DNA of 64,000 nt from Streptomyces sp. NBC_01429 (GTDB taxonomy: Bacteria; Actinomycetota; Actinomycetes; Streptomycetales; Streptomycetaceae). Position 1 is the first letter of the stretch, and the number at the start of each line of letters is the position of its first letter. The notes under the pieces were generated by a model that saw only the letters and a list, made by a program, of their open reading frames with translations, searched no databases and had not been told where the DNA came from. Made by a program: the position numbers and the translations under genes. This document shows positions 8,314 through 16,071 of the stretch, piece by piece. The stretch spans positions 6,847,501-6,911,500 of the forward strand of contig NZ_CP109599.1 in the NCBI RefSeq assembly GCF_036231945.1. Reading direction: 5' to 3'.

Positions 8314-8874
8314 GTGCAGAACCCGCCACCGCGAGTGCCTCACCAGCCCGCGCCGAACCCTGCCGAGGACGCGCTCGCGCGCGCCGAGGCCGAGGCCCGG
8401 TTCACCGTGGAGCTGGCGTCCGCGGTCGCCGGTGCCCGCAGGAGGGCCCACCGTGACGCGGACGCGCAGATCGACACGGCGCACCTGCTGCACTCCCTGC
8501 TCGAAACCGACCCCGGAGTGCGCGCGGTCTTCGACGGCCCCCAGCTCGCCCGGGTCCTCGGCTATCTCGTACAGCGCAGCATCGGATACGGGCTGCGCTG
8601 GCAGGGGACGGTGGAGGACTCCGGGGCTCTGCCCGTCATCAGGAAGCGCGCGGTGGCCGGCTGGTCGCCGCCCGCGGCGACCGCCATGTCCGGCGCGCTG
8701 GAGCGCGCGGGCCGACGCGGCGCGCCCCGGGTCGGCGGCGTCGATCTGCTGGCCGCGCTCGCCTCGGACGCGTCCTGCCGGGCGGTCGAGGTGCTCGAAC
8801 AGGCCGGGGTGGACACGCTGTCCCTGGCCGCGCTGCTCGCCTGCCCGCCCTGTCCGTCTCGACAGGTGTCATGA
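8314..8874 (+). CDS. Clp N-terminal-domain protein (stand-alone ClpN-like)
   Basis: A 186-residue protein built from two Clp N-terminal repeats without an ATPase part. Repeat 1 is TVELASAVAGARRRAHRDAD with the HLLHSLLETDPGVRAVFD block. Repeat 2 is TAMSGALERAGRRGAPRVGG followed by DLLAALASDASCRAVEVLEQ. In ClpA/ClpC these repeats bind substrates and adaptors. Stand-alone copies such as ClpS-unrelated ClpC-N homologues are common in Streptomyces and their role is open. The GTG at 8314 is the only start that fits the domain. It is followed 37 bp later by an EamA permease gene. Confidence 0.75.
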   Translation: MQNPPPRVPHQPAPNPAEDALARAEAEARFTVELASAVAGARRRAHRDADAQIDTAHLLHSLLETDPGVRAVFDGPQLARVLGYLVQRSIGYGLRWQGTVEDSGALPVIRKRAVAGWSPPAATAMSGALERAGRRGAPRVGGVDLLAALASDASCRAVEVLEQAGVDTLSLAALLACPPCPSRQVS

Positions 8875-8911
8875 GGATGTCACTCCTGACGCGAGCTGTC
8901 ATGATGTCGCC

Positions 8912-9994
8912 ATGCACGCGTCTCAGGGGAGGAGCGTCGGCCCGGGACTTGCCCTGGCTTCGGCGTTCGCTTTCGGCGGTTCCGGTGTCGCGGCCAAGCC
9001 GCTGATCGAAGCGGGGCTCGACCCGCTCCACGTGGTCTGGCTACGGGTCACCGGCGCCGCCCTCGTCATGCTGCCGGTGGCCTGGCGCCACCGCGCGCTG
9101 CTCACCCGCAGGCCCGCGCTGCTCGTGGGCTTCGGGCTGCTGGCCGTCGCGGGCGTGCAGGCCTGCTACTTCGCCGCGATCTCCCGTATCCCCGTCGGGG
9201 TCGCGCTGCTCATCGAGTACCTCGCCCCCGCGCTCGTCCTGCTCTGGGTCCGCTTCGTGCAGCGGCGGCCCGTCACCCGCGCCGCCGCCGTCGGTGTCGT
9301 GCTCGCGGTGGGCGGGCTCGCCTGCGTGGTGGAGGTGTGGGCCGGGCTCGGCTTCGACCCGGTCGGGGTGGCGCTCGCGCTCGGCGCCGCGTGCTGCCAG
9401 GTCGGCTACTTCGTCCTGTCCGACCAGGGCGGCGAGGGGGAGGACGCGGCCGATCCGCTCGGGGTGATCGCGTACGGGCTGCTCGTCGGAGCCGTCGTGC
9501 TGACGGTCGTCGCCCGCCCCTGGGGCATGGACTGGTCGCTGCTCGGCGGCAGCGCGGACATGGGCGGGACGCGAGTGGCGGCGTGGCTGCTGCTGGGGTG
9601 GATCGTGCTGATCGCCACCGTGCTCGCGTACGTGACCGGGGTGATCTCCGTACGCAAGCTCTCCCCGCAGGTGGCGGGCGTGGTCGCCTGTCTGGAGGCG
9701 GTCATCGCGACCGTGCTGGCGTGGGTGCTGCTGCGCGAGCACCTCTCGGCGCCGCAGATCCTCGGCGGGGCGGTGGTGCTGGCCGGCGCGTTCATCGCCC
9801 AGTCGTCCACGCCCAAGGCGGCGTCCGGACCGGTGGCGGGCGGTGGCGGTACGGGGAGTGCCGGTACGGCGAGCGCCGGTACGGGGAGCGCCGGGGGCGG
9901 TGAGCCGTTGCGGGTCGGCCCGGTCGATGGTCCGGCCGTTTCCGGGAGCGGTGACGATCCCGCTCGGTTGTCCGCCGATCGCGGCGCGGAATAG
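8912..9994 (+). CDS. EamA/DMT-family permease
   Basis: A 360-residue inner-membrane permease with ten predicted helices in two EamA repeats. The first repeat begins LALASAFAFGGSGVAAKPLI; the second is centred on LLLGWIVLIATVLAYVTGV and PQVAGVVACLEAVIATVLAW, with the typical LREHLSAPQILGGAVVLAGA end. Family members export amino acids and other metabolites; the cargo is unknown. The cytoplasmic tail of about 60 residues holds a TGSAGTASAGTGSAGG repeat and is probably disordered. The ATG at 8912 sits just before the first helix. A second EamA gene follows 172 bp downstream, with a short leader reading frame between them. Confidence 0.88.
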   Translation: MHASQGRSVGPGLALASAFAFGGSGVAAKPLIEAGLDPLHVVWLRVTGAALVMLPVAWRHRALLTRRPALLVGFGLLAVAGVQACYFAAISRIPVGVALLIEYLAPALVLLWVRFVQRRPVTRAAAVGVVLAVGGLACVVEVWAGLGFDPVGVALALGAACCQVGYFVLSDQGGEGEDAADPLGVIAYGLLVGAVVLTVVARPWGMDWSLLGGSADMGGTRVAAWLLLGWIVLIATVLAYVTGVISVRKLSPQVAGVVACLEAVIATVLAWVLLREHLSAPQILGGAVVLAGAFIAQSSTPKAASGPVAGGGGTGSAGTASAGTGSAGGGEPLRVGPVDGPAVSGSGDDPARLSADRGAE

Positions 9995-10004
9995 AGTGCC
10001 GATC

Positions 10005-10040
10005 ATGCATCTGACTGTTCTGCCGCCTCCCGCCGCCTGA
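10005..10040 (+). CDS. Candidate leader peptide MHLTVLPPPAA upstream of EamA gene
   Basis: A complete 11-codon frame, ATG to TGA, encodes MHLTVLPPPAA. It lies 126 nt ahead of the next EamA start. Three consecutive prolines near the end are a classic EF-P-dependent stall context. A small stem (GGCGG-N4-CCGCC) begins directly after its stop codon. This layout resembles ribosome-mediated attenuation leaders. The ribosome site is weak, and I know no matching described leader, so the function is inference. Confidence 0.4.
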   Translation: MHLTVLPPPAA

Positions 10041-10166
10041 CGCGGGCGGCCATCCGCCGACGAGGACCGGGCTCGGAGGGACGCGATCGTCCCGTACCGA
10101 GTGGTTCGTCGCTGCCCGCGTGCCGCAGTGAGCGACCATCCACCCGTTCTTCCACGGAGACATCAC

Positions 10167-11147
10167 GTGTCAGATCCCACCGCCACACCCGCTTCCGGCC
10201 TGCCCGTCGGGCGGAGCCTGTTCTTCCTCGCCGTCGCCGGAGTCGCCTGGGGGACCGCCGGCGCTGCGGCCTCGCTGATCTACCGGATCAGCGATCTCGG
10301 CCCCCTCGCCCTCTCCTTCTGGCGCTGCCTCGGCGGGCTCGTCCTGCTGCTCGGGGTGCTGGCGCTGCGCCGGGGGCGGGGGCCCGTGCCAGTGGAGCCG
10401 CGCCGCCGGCGGCTGCTCCGTATTCTCGGCACCGGCATCGGCCTCACCGTCTTCCAGAGTGCGTACTTCGCCGCCGTCGAGGCGACGGGGCTCGCGGTCG
10501 GCACCGTGGTCACCCTCGGCGCCGGCCCGGTGCTGATCGCGCTCGGCGCCCGGATCACGATGGGGGAGCGGCTCGGCGCCGGCGGACTGCTCGCGGTGAC
10601 CGGGGCCCTGGCCGGGCTCGGTGTGCTGGTGCTCGGTGGTGACGGCGCCGCCGTACGTCCCGCCGGGGTCGCCCTCGCGGTGCTGTCCGCCGCCGGATAC
10701 GCGGCGATCACCCTGCTCACCCGGTGGCTGGGGCGCGGGGGCGGCGGCGCCGACCCGATCGCCACGACGGCCTGGGCCTTCGCCGTCGGCGCCGTACTGC
10801 TGCTGCCGCTCGCGGCGGGCGAGGGCGTGCTGCCGCACACCGCACAGCCGGGGCGGATGCTGTGGCTGCTGGTGTACGTGGCGGCCGTGCCCACGGCGCT
10901 CGCCTACGCGCTGTACTTCTCGGGAGCGGCCTCGGTGCGGGCCGCGACCGTCTCCGTGATCATGCTGCTGGAGCCGGTGAGCGCCGCGCTGATCGCGGTG
11001 GGGCTTCTCGGCGAGCGGCTGACCGCCGCCACCGTCCTCGGCACGCTGCTGCTGCTCACGGCGGTGCTGGGGCTCGCGGCGGCGGAGGCGGGACTCGCGG
11101 CGGGCCGGCGCCGGACGGCCGGGCCGGCCCCGCTCGCCGGAGGCTGA
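10167..11147 (+). CDS. EamA/DMT-family permease
   Basis: A 326-residue ten-helix permease. The first EamA repeat begins LFFLAVAGVAWGTAGAAASL and includes SFWRCLGGLVLLLGVLAL. The second contains AVPTALAYALYFSGAASVRA and VIMLLEPVSAALIAVGLLGE, the usual conserved end of the family. The GTG at 10167 is chosen because a GGAGA ribosome site lies 7 nt upstream and the protein then starts just before helix 1. It differs strongly from the preceding EamA protein, so the pair is not a recent tandem duplication. The substrate is unknown. Expression may depend on the short leader frame at 10005-10040. Confidence 0.88.
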   Translation: MSDPTATPASGLPVGRSLFFLAVAGVAWGTAGAAASLIYRISDLGPLALSFWRCLGGLVLLLGVLALRRGRGPVPVEPRRRRLLRILGTGIGLTVFQSAYFAAVEATGLAVGTVVTLGAGPVLIALGARITMGERLGAGGLLAVTGALAGLGVLVLGGDGAAVRPAGVALAVLSAAGYAAITLLTRWLGRGGGGADPIATTAWAFAVGAVLLLPLAAGEGVLPHTAQPGRMLWLLVYVAAVPTALAYALYFSGAASVRAATVSVIMLLEPVSAALIAVGLLGERLTAATVLGTLLLLTAVLGLAAAEAGLAAGRRRTAGPAPLAGG

Positions 11148-11189
11148 GGGCCCGCGCGAACAGGGCCCACCCCCGACAGGCTCTGAGCC

Positions 11190-11312
11190 GGCCGGTGTTC
11201 GGGGGCCGCCCGGTCTCCGGAAGCCCCCCGGCCTGCGGGGCAGTCGGTTTCCGGGAGTCGGTCGGCTTCCGGGGACCGGCCTGTTTCCGGGCGTCAGCCG
11301 GCTTCCGGGAGC
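11190..11312. repeat. Degenerate tandem repeats of a GGYTTCCGGG-type unit
   Basis: Between the convergent EamA and flavin-oxidase genes and running into the end of the latter, a unit of roughly 20-22 bp recurs about five times (GGTCTCCGG, GGTTTCCGGG, GGCTTCCGGGG, TGTTTCCGGG, GGCTTCCGGG). It encodes the C-terminal tail of the minus-strand protein at its end. It may serve as a terminator region. Confidence 0.45.
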
Positions 11313-12019
11313 GCCGCGAGATAGCCGGGCAGCGGGGCGGCCGGGTCGGTGCCGTCGTCCGGTACGGGCGTGCCGTAGCCGTGCGCGACGGGAACGACGC
11401 CCGCCCAGTGCGGCAGCGCGAGGTCCTCGGGGTCGTCGTTGGGGCCGCCGGTGCGGACCTTGGCGGAGACCTCGTCGAGATCGAGCCGGATCACCGCTGT
11501 CGCGGCCAGCTCGCGGCCGTTGGCCGGGCGCGAGTCGCGCGAGCGGCCGGGGACGACCTGGTCGACGAGCGCGTCCAGGGCGGTCCGCCGCTCCTCGGCT
11601 TCGGTCACCTGGTGAGCGGTGCCGTGCACCACCACGGAGCGGTAGTTGAGCGAGTGGTGGAAGGCGGAGCGCGCCAGCACCAGACCGTCGACATGGGTCA
11701 CGGTGACACAGACGGCCAGCCCGGGATCGGTCGGCTCGCTCCCGCTCCCGGGCTCGTCGCTCCGCCGTGTCCCGCCGGCCGGTCCGCCCGCCATCCGCAG
11801 CGGGCGCGACCCGGTGGAGCCGTGGAGGTACAGCCGCTCGCCGACCCTGGCGTAGAGCGTCGGGAGCACGACGGGAGCGCCGTCGCGGACGAAACCGAGA
11901 TGGCAGACGTACGCCGTGTCGAGGATCCCGTGCACCAGCTCCCGGTCGTAGGAGGCCCGTTCGCGGGCGCGGGTGGGGACGGTGCGTGAGGTGGCGGGGT
12001 AGGTGGTGGTGTCCGGCAT
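11294..12019 (-). CDS. Pyridoxamine-5'-phosphate-oxidase-family flavin-binding protein
   Basis: A 241-residue split-barrel flavoprotein. The N-terminal part, ELVHGILDTAYVCHLGFVRD then VVLPTLYARVGERLYLHGST, is the FMN-binding barrel. ARSAFHHSLNYRSVVVHGTA supplies the second strand pair, and the C-terminus ends in LPHWAGVVPVAHGYGTPVPD. Members are often F420- or FMN-dependent reductases or heme-binding proteins, and many are uncharacterised. A start at 12019 is preferred because GGAGAG lies 6 nt upstream. It is divergent from a MocR regulator with only 36 bp between starts; I infer control by that regulator and a link to vitamin B6 or amine metabolism, though this is not proven. Confidence 0.85.
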   Translation of the reverse strand: MPDTTTYPATSRTVPTRARERASYDRELVHGILDTAYVCHLGFVRDGAPVVLPTLYARVGERLYLHGSTGSRPLRMAGGPAGGTRRSDEPGSGSEPTDPGLAVCVTVTHVDGLVLARSAFHHSLNYRSVVVHGTAHQVTEAEERRTALDALVDQVVPGRSRDSRPANGRELAATAVIRLDLDEVSAKVRTGGPNDDPEDLALPHWAGVVPVAHGYGTPVPDDGTDPAAPLPGYLAALPEAG

Positions 12020-12055
12020 TTGCGCTCTCCATTGCACTAGTGCATACTATTCTTT
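12020..12055. promoter_or_regulatory. Divergent promoter with TGCACTAGTGCA palindrome
   Basis: The 36-bp gap holds a perfect 12-bp palindrome TGCACTAGTGCA (12033-12044). A related CTAGTA-containing half follows at the MocR start, giving a direct-repeat look usual for MocR operators. A -10 like TACTAT (12045-12050) lies 6 nt before the GTG of the regulator, so its mRNA may be leaderless. Confidence 0.6.
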
Positions 12056-13387
12056 GTGCTAGTAGAGTATCGGATCAGTGGGCGAGGTGCCGCGGAGATT
12101 TCCGCGAGCGTGGAGCGAGCGGTCGGGGCCGGTGAGCTGCAACCCGGCCAACTGCTGCCCCCTATGCGGCAGTTGGCGACGGAACTGGGGGTCAATCCGA
12201 ACACCGTCGCCGCCGCCTACCGCGGCCTGCGCGAGCGCGGGGTGATCGAGACGGCCGGGCGCAGGGGCAGCCGGGTCCGGCCGCGGCCCGCCAGTACGGC
12301 GCGCGGCTCGATCCGGGTCGAGGCACCCCCCGGCGTACGGGACATCTCGGAGGGCAACCCCGACCCCGCCCTGCTGCCCCCGCTGCACGACGCGCTCGCC
12401 GCTGCGGCGCGCCACAACGCGGAGCGGCCCGGACTGTACGGACAGGCCCCCGTCGACGCGGAGTTCGCCCGGCTGGCGCGGGCCGGGCTGGACGCCGACG
12501 GGGTGCCCGCCGGGCCCGTCGCGGTGACCTCCGGGTCGCTGGACGCGATCGAACGCGTACTGGCCGCGCATCTGCGGCCCGGCGACGCGGTCGCCGTCGA
12601 GGACCCGGGGTGGGGGAGCCTGCTCGATCTCGTACCGGCGCTGGGGCTGCGCCCCGTACCGGTCGAGACGGACGACGAGGGGCCGCTGCCCGCCGCCCTG
12701 GCGCGGGCGCTGCGCGCGGGCGTACGGGCGGTGGTCGTCACCGACCGCGCGCAGAACCCGACCGGCGCGGCGGTCGGCGCGACCCGCGCCGCCGAGCTGC
12801 GCGCCCTCCTCGCCGCCCATCCCGGGGTGCTGCTCATCGAGGACGACCACGGTCACCACATCGTGGATCTGCCGCTGCACCCGCTCGCCGGGGTCACCGA
12901 GAGCTGGGCGCTCGTGCGCTCCACCGCCAAGGCGTACGGGCCCGATCTGCGGCTCGCCGTACTGACCGGCGACGCCGTGACCGTGGACCGCGTCGAGGGA
13001 CGCCAGCGGCTCGGCCCCGGCTGGGTGAGCAGGCTCCTCCAGCGGGCCGTCCTCCACCTGTGGACCTCCGGCGCGGTGGACGTGACGGCGGTGGCGCGGT
13101 CGTACGGGGAGCGCCGAGACGCGCTCGTCGCCGCGCTCGCGGACCGGGGCGTCCGGGCGTACGGCCGCAGCGGGATGAACGTCTGGGTGCCGGTGTCGGA
13201 CGAGACCGGCGCGGTGACGCGGCTGCTGGGCGCCGGCTGGGCGGTCGCGCCCGGGGCGCGCTTCCGGCTGGCCGCGCCGCAGGGCGTACGGCTGACCGTG
13301 TCGGAGCTGACGGCCGACGACATCGGGCCGCTCGCCGATGTGCTCGCCCCGGCGGCCGGCCCGGCCCCGGCCCGTACCCACGGCTGA
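12056..13387 (+). CDS. MocR/PdxR-type GntR regulator with aminotransferase domain
   Basis: A 443-residue chimera of a GntR winged helix (residues 1-75: GAAEISASVERAVGAGELQP, QLATELGVNPNTVAAAYRGL) and a fold-type I aminotransferase-like domain. The PLP lysine is probably K292 in VRSTAKAYGPDLRLAV; RAQNPTGA and LLIEDDHGHH match other cofactor positions. MocR proteins use PLP or a PLP-amino-acid adduct as effector and commonly control PLP, GABA, ectoine or taurine genes. It is divergent from a flavin-oxidase gene that it probably regulates. The GTG start has no ribosome site, consistent with leaderless translation. Confidence 0.9.
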   Translation: MLVEYRISGRGAAEISASVERAVGAGELQPGQLLPPMRQLATELGVNPNTVAAAYRGLRERGVIETAGRRGSRVRPRPASTARGSIRVEAPPGVRDISEGNPDPALLPPLHDALAAAARHNAERPGLYGQAPVDAEFARLARAGLDADGVPAGPVAVTSGSLDAIERVLAAHLRPGDAVAVEDPGWGSLLDLVPALGLRPVPVETDDEGPLPAALARALRAGVRAVVVTDRAQNPTGAAVGATRAAELRALLAAHPGVLLIEDDHGHHIVDLPLHPLAGVTESWALVRSTAKAYGPDLRLAVLTGDAVTVDRVEGRQRLGPGWVSRLLQRAVLHLWTSGAVDVTAVARSYGERRDALVAALADRGVRAYGRSGMNVWVPVSDETGAVTRLLGAGWAVAPGARFRLAAPQGVRLTVSELTADDIGPLADVLAPAAGPAPARTHG

Positions 13388-13410
13388 GGCACGGGGCCCC
13401 CGCGCGGGAC

Positions 13411-14454
13411 CTACGGCCGAGGCACGGCGGGTGCCTCCGCCCCGGCCTCCGCGCCGACTTCCGCCCCGGCCTTCGTCTCGGCCTCCGCCTTCGCCCCGGC
13501 GGGCCGCCTCGCGCGGCTCTGGGTGAGGGCCGCCCCCGCGAGGACGACGAGGGCGCCGACCGGGGTGTTCCAGCTGAGCTGTTCGCCGAGCAGGGTGACA
13601 CCGGCCGCCGTGGCGATGACCGGGATGAAGTACGTGACCATCTGCCCGGTCGTCGGCCCGACCTCCGCGACGATCCCGTACTGGAGCAGGATCGCCAGCC
13701 CCGTACCCAACGCGCCCAGCACCACCACCGCGAGCAGCGGGCCCACCGGGAACGAGGCCGGGAACGTGGTGAACAGCGGGGTCACCACGGCCAGTTGTAC
13801 GGTCGCGAGCAGGAGTTGGGCGCCGGTCAGGGAGAGGTGGGAGCTGCTGCTGCCCGCCAGGGTCCTGCGTACGTAGATCCAGCCGATCGGGTAGCACAGC
13901 GAGGCGAGCAGTGCCATCGCCGTACCGGTGAGGTCCAGGCCGGAGAAGCCCTGCCAGGCGCCGAGCACGGTCAGCACCCCGAGGAAGCCGATACCGAGCC
14001 CGGCCACCCTGCGGCGGGTGGGCCGGTCCTCGGAGAGCGCGACCACGGACAGCGCCATCCCCCACAGCGGTGAGGTGGCGTTGCAGATCCCCGCGAGCGT
14101 CGAGGGAATCGTCAGCTCCGCGTACGCGAACAGCGAGAACGGCAGCGCGTTGAGGAAGAACGCGGCGACGGTGAGATGGCCCCAGACCCGGAGGGGCCGG
14201 GGGAACCGCTCCCGCTTCACCGCCATCGCGACGGCCAGTACCGCCGTACCGAAGAACAGCCGGCCGAAGGTGACCTGGAACGGGGCGAAGCCGTGGGTGC
14301 CGACCTTGATCAGCAGAAAGCTGAAGCCCCAGATGAGCGCGAGCGCCGCGAACCGGATGCGCCAGCCGGGAGCGGCGCGCTTCCCGGTGCGTGCGACGGG
14401 GACGGTGCGGGGCAGGCTGCGGCGGCGGGTGCCGGACGGGGGCGTGAGGCTCAT
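13411..14454 (-). CDS. EamA/DMT-family permease, divergent from LysR
   Basis: A 347-residue ten-helix permease. Landmarks are FAALALIWGFSFLLIKVGTH (helix 1), FFLNALPFSLFAYAELTIPS, IPVIATAAGVTLLGEQLSWN and a final VGALVVLAGAALTQSR. The C-terminal tail is an Ala/Glu/Lys repeat (AKAEAETKAGAEVGAEAGAE). The ATG at 14454 is preferred over one at 14520, because the longer version would run into the divergent LysR promoter. Pairing with a divergent LysR regulator is the usual arrangement for amino-acid or drug exporters, and I infer that the LysR controls it. The substrate is unknown. Confidence 0.88.
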   Translation of the reverse strand: MSLTPPSGTRRRSLPRTVPVARTGKRAAPGWRIRFAALALIWGFSFLLIKVGTHGFAPFQVTFGRLFFGTAVLAVAMAVKRERFPRPLRVWGHLTVAAFFLNALPFSLFAYAELTIPSTLAGICNATSPLWGMALSVVALSEDRPTRRRVAGLGIGFLGVLTVLGAWQGFSGLDLTGTAMALLASLCYPIGWIYVRRTLAGSSSSHLSLTGAQLLLATVQLAVVTPLFTTFPASFPVGPLLAVVVLGALGTGLAILLQYGIVAEVGPTTGQMVTYFIPVIATAAGVTLLGEQLSWNTPVGALVVLAGAALTQSRARRPAGAKAEAETKAGAEVGAEAGAEAPAVPRP

Positions 14455-14527
14455 ACGGCAACGATGACGGGCCGGATCTCGTAGAACAAGCGAGATTATG
14501 TGTACCTCATCGATTAGCATTGCTTAC

Positions 14528-15463
14528 ATGTTGAATCTGGAGCGGCTGCGCACACTGGACGCCCTGGCCCGCCATGGCTCGGTGAGCGGCGCGGCCGACG
14601 GGCTGCACGTCACCACCTCGGCGGTCTCCCAGCAACTGGCCAAGCTGGAACGGGAGGTGGGTCAGCAGCTGCTGGCCAGGAACGGGCGCGGCGTCCGGCT
14701 CACCGATGTGGGACGGCTCCTCGCCGACCACGCCGCGCGGATCATCTCCCAGGTCGAGTCCGCCCAGTCGGACATCGAGGCACAGCGCGGCCGGGTGGTG
14801 GGCGATGTGCGGATCTCCGCCTTCCCGACGGCGGCCAGGGGGCTGCTCCCCGCCACGATCCGGCTGCTGCGCGACGACCATCCCGAGCTGTGCGTCCGCT
14901 CCCGCGAGCTGGAGCCCGAGTCCGGGATCCGCGGGGTGATGCGGGGCGACATCGACCTCGCGGTGGTGCTCGACTGGAGCAACAAGCGGCTGCCGGTCCC
15001 CGACGGGCTGACGACGGCTCATCTGCTCGACGACGCACCCGATGTGGCCATGCCCGTGGACCATCCGCTCGCGCGGCGGCGGGAAGTGGACCTGGAGGAG
15101 TTCGCCGACGACGAGTGGGTGTCCTGGCCCGAGGGCGAATTCTGTTACGAGTGGCTGATGTTCACGCTGCGGTCGAAGGGTTTCGAGCCGAGGATCGCGC
15201 ATCTCGCGGGGGAGTACCACACCCAACTGTCCTTGATCGCGGCCGGACTCGGTGTCTGCGTCGCGCCCCGGCTGGGGCGTGGCGCGGTACCGGAGGGCGT
15301 CGCCTTCGTCCCCGTACGGCAGTTGATGCGGCGTCATGTCTACGCCGCCTGGCGGACCGACGCGGACCGCCGGCCCTCGATCAGGGCGGCGGTCGCCGCG
15401 CTGCGCACGGTGGCGCAGCGGGTGGACGGCCGGCCGGACTCACCTTCTGCCGACGAAGGGTGA
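14528..15463 (+). CDS. LysR-family transcriptional regulator
   Basis: A 311-residue LysR protein. The HTH is in residues 1-60 (LERLRTLDALARHGSVSGAA, TSAVSQQLAKLEREVGQQLL), followed by a periplasmic-binding-like effector domain (VGDVRISAFPTAARGLLPAT, RGDIDLAVVLDW, IAAGLGVCVAPRLG). The start at 14528 gives the canonical N-terminus. It is divergent from an EamA permease, with 73 bp between the two starts. The AT-rich gap (14455-14527) should hold the operator, but I could not settle on one LysR box. Confidence 0.9.
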   Translation: MLNLERLRTLDALARHGSVSGAADGLHVTTSAVSQQLAKLEREVGQQLLARNGRGVRLTDVGRLLADHAARIISQVESAQSDIEAQRGRVVGDVRISAFPTAARGLLPATIRLLRDDHPELCVRSRELEPESGIRGVMRGDIDLAVVLDWSNKRLPVPDGLTTAHLLDDAPDVAMPVDHPLARRREVDLEEFADDEWVSWPEGEFCYEWLMFTLRSKGFEPRIAHLAGEYHTQLSLIAAGLGVCVAPRLGRGAVPEGVAFVPVRQLMRRHVYAAWRTDADRRPSIRAAVAALRTVAQRVDGRPDSPSADEG

Positions 15464-15509
15464 GACCGGCCGGCCGCCGTTCATGGGGCGGGCGCGGGCC
15501 GGGGCCGCG

Positions 15510-15986
15510 TCACGCCAGGGTGATCGCCGTACCCGAGACCTTGATCGACGCGGCGGGCAGCGGGGTGGTCGCGGGGCCGGCCTTCACGCTGCCGTCCTCC
15601 GCGCTGAACTGGCTGCCGTGGCAAGGGCAGTGGATGATCCCGTCCGAGACGTCCTTCACTGCGCAGCCGGTGTGGGTGCACTTGGACGAGAACGCCTTGA
15701 AGTCGCCCGCCACGGGCTGGGTCACGACCACACCCTGATCGGCGAAGACCTTCCCGCCGCCCTCCGGGATGTCGGTGGTCTCGGCGAGCGCGTCGGCGGA
15801 GCCACCACCGGCCTCCGGCTGCCCGGTGGTGGAGCCCGCCGCGCCGCTGGAACCGTCCGAGCCGTTCGCGCTGTCCGTGTCGTCGGAGCCGCACGCGACG
15901 AGCGCCGCCCCCAGACCGGCCGCGCCGGCCGCGGCGACCATGGTCCGGCGTGTCACGACGCGCGCGGTCCCGTACGTTCCCGTCAT
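15510..15986 (-). CDS. Rieske 2Fe-2S lipoprotein, Tat-type
   Basis: A 158-residue secreted Rieske protein. The N-terminus has a twin-arginine stretch (TRRTMVAAAGAAGLG) leading to the lipobox LVAC near residue 32. It then has a Ser/Gly-rich spacer and a Rieske domain with CTHTGC and CPCHGS, the two Cys-His cluster ligand pairs. It is small, like the assembly-independent Rieske proteins common in Streptomyces, and not a full QcrA subunit. It probably works in electron transfer at the outer face of the membrane, but the partner is unknown. It stands alone between LysR and the S9 peptidase. Confidence 0.9.
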   Translation of the reverse strand: MTGTYGTARVVTRRTMVAAAGAAGLGAALVACGSDDTDSANGSDGSSGAAGSTTGQPEAGGGSADALAETTDIPEGGGKVFADQGVVVTQPVAGDFKAFSSKCTHTGCAVKDVSDGIIHCPCHGSQFSAEDGSVKAGPATTPLPAASIKVSGTAITLA

Positions 15987-16071
15987 CCCAGCTCCCGTTC
16001 CCGTACTCGTACACCGGCGCGCTCTCGTGCCGCCGGTTCATGGGGTAGTACGGTACCGGCCGCCCACCTGT

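Noticed and set aside
10170..12032. 620-codon minus-strand frame over the EamA and flavin-oxidase genes
   Set aside because: Spans two genes and a repeat-filled gap, with low-complexity Arg-rich content and no family features.
12059..14461. 800-codon minus-strand frame across the MocR and EamA genes
   Set aside because: Arg/Gly/Pro-rich shadow of two real genes; codon-position GC fits the MocR and EamA frames.
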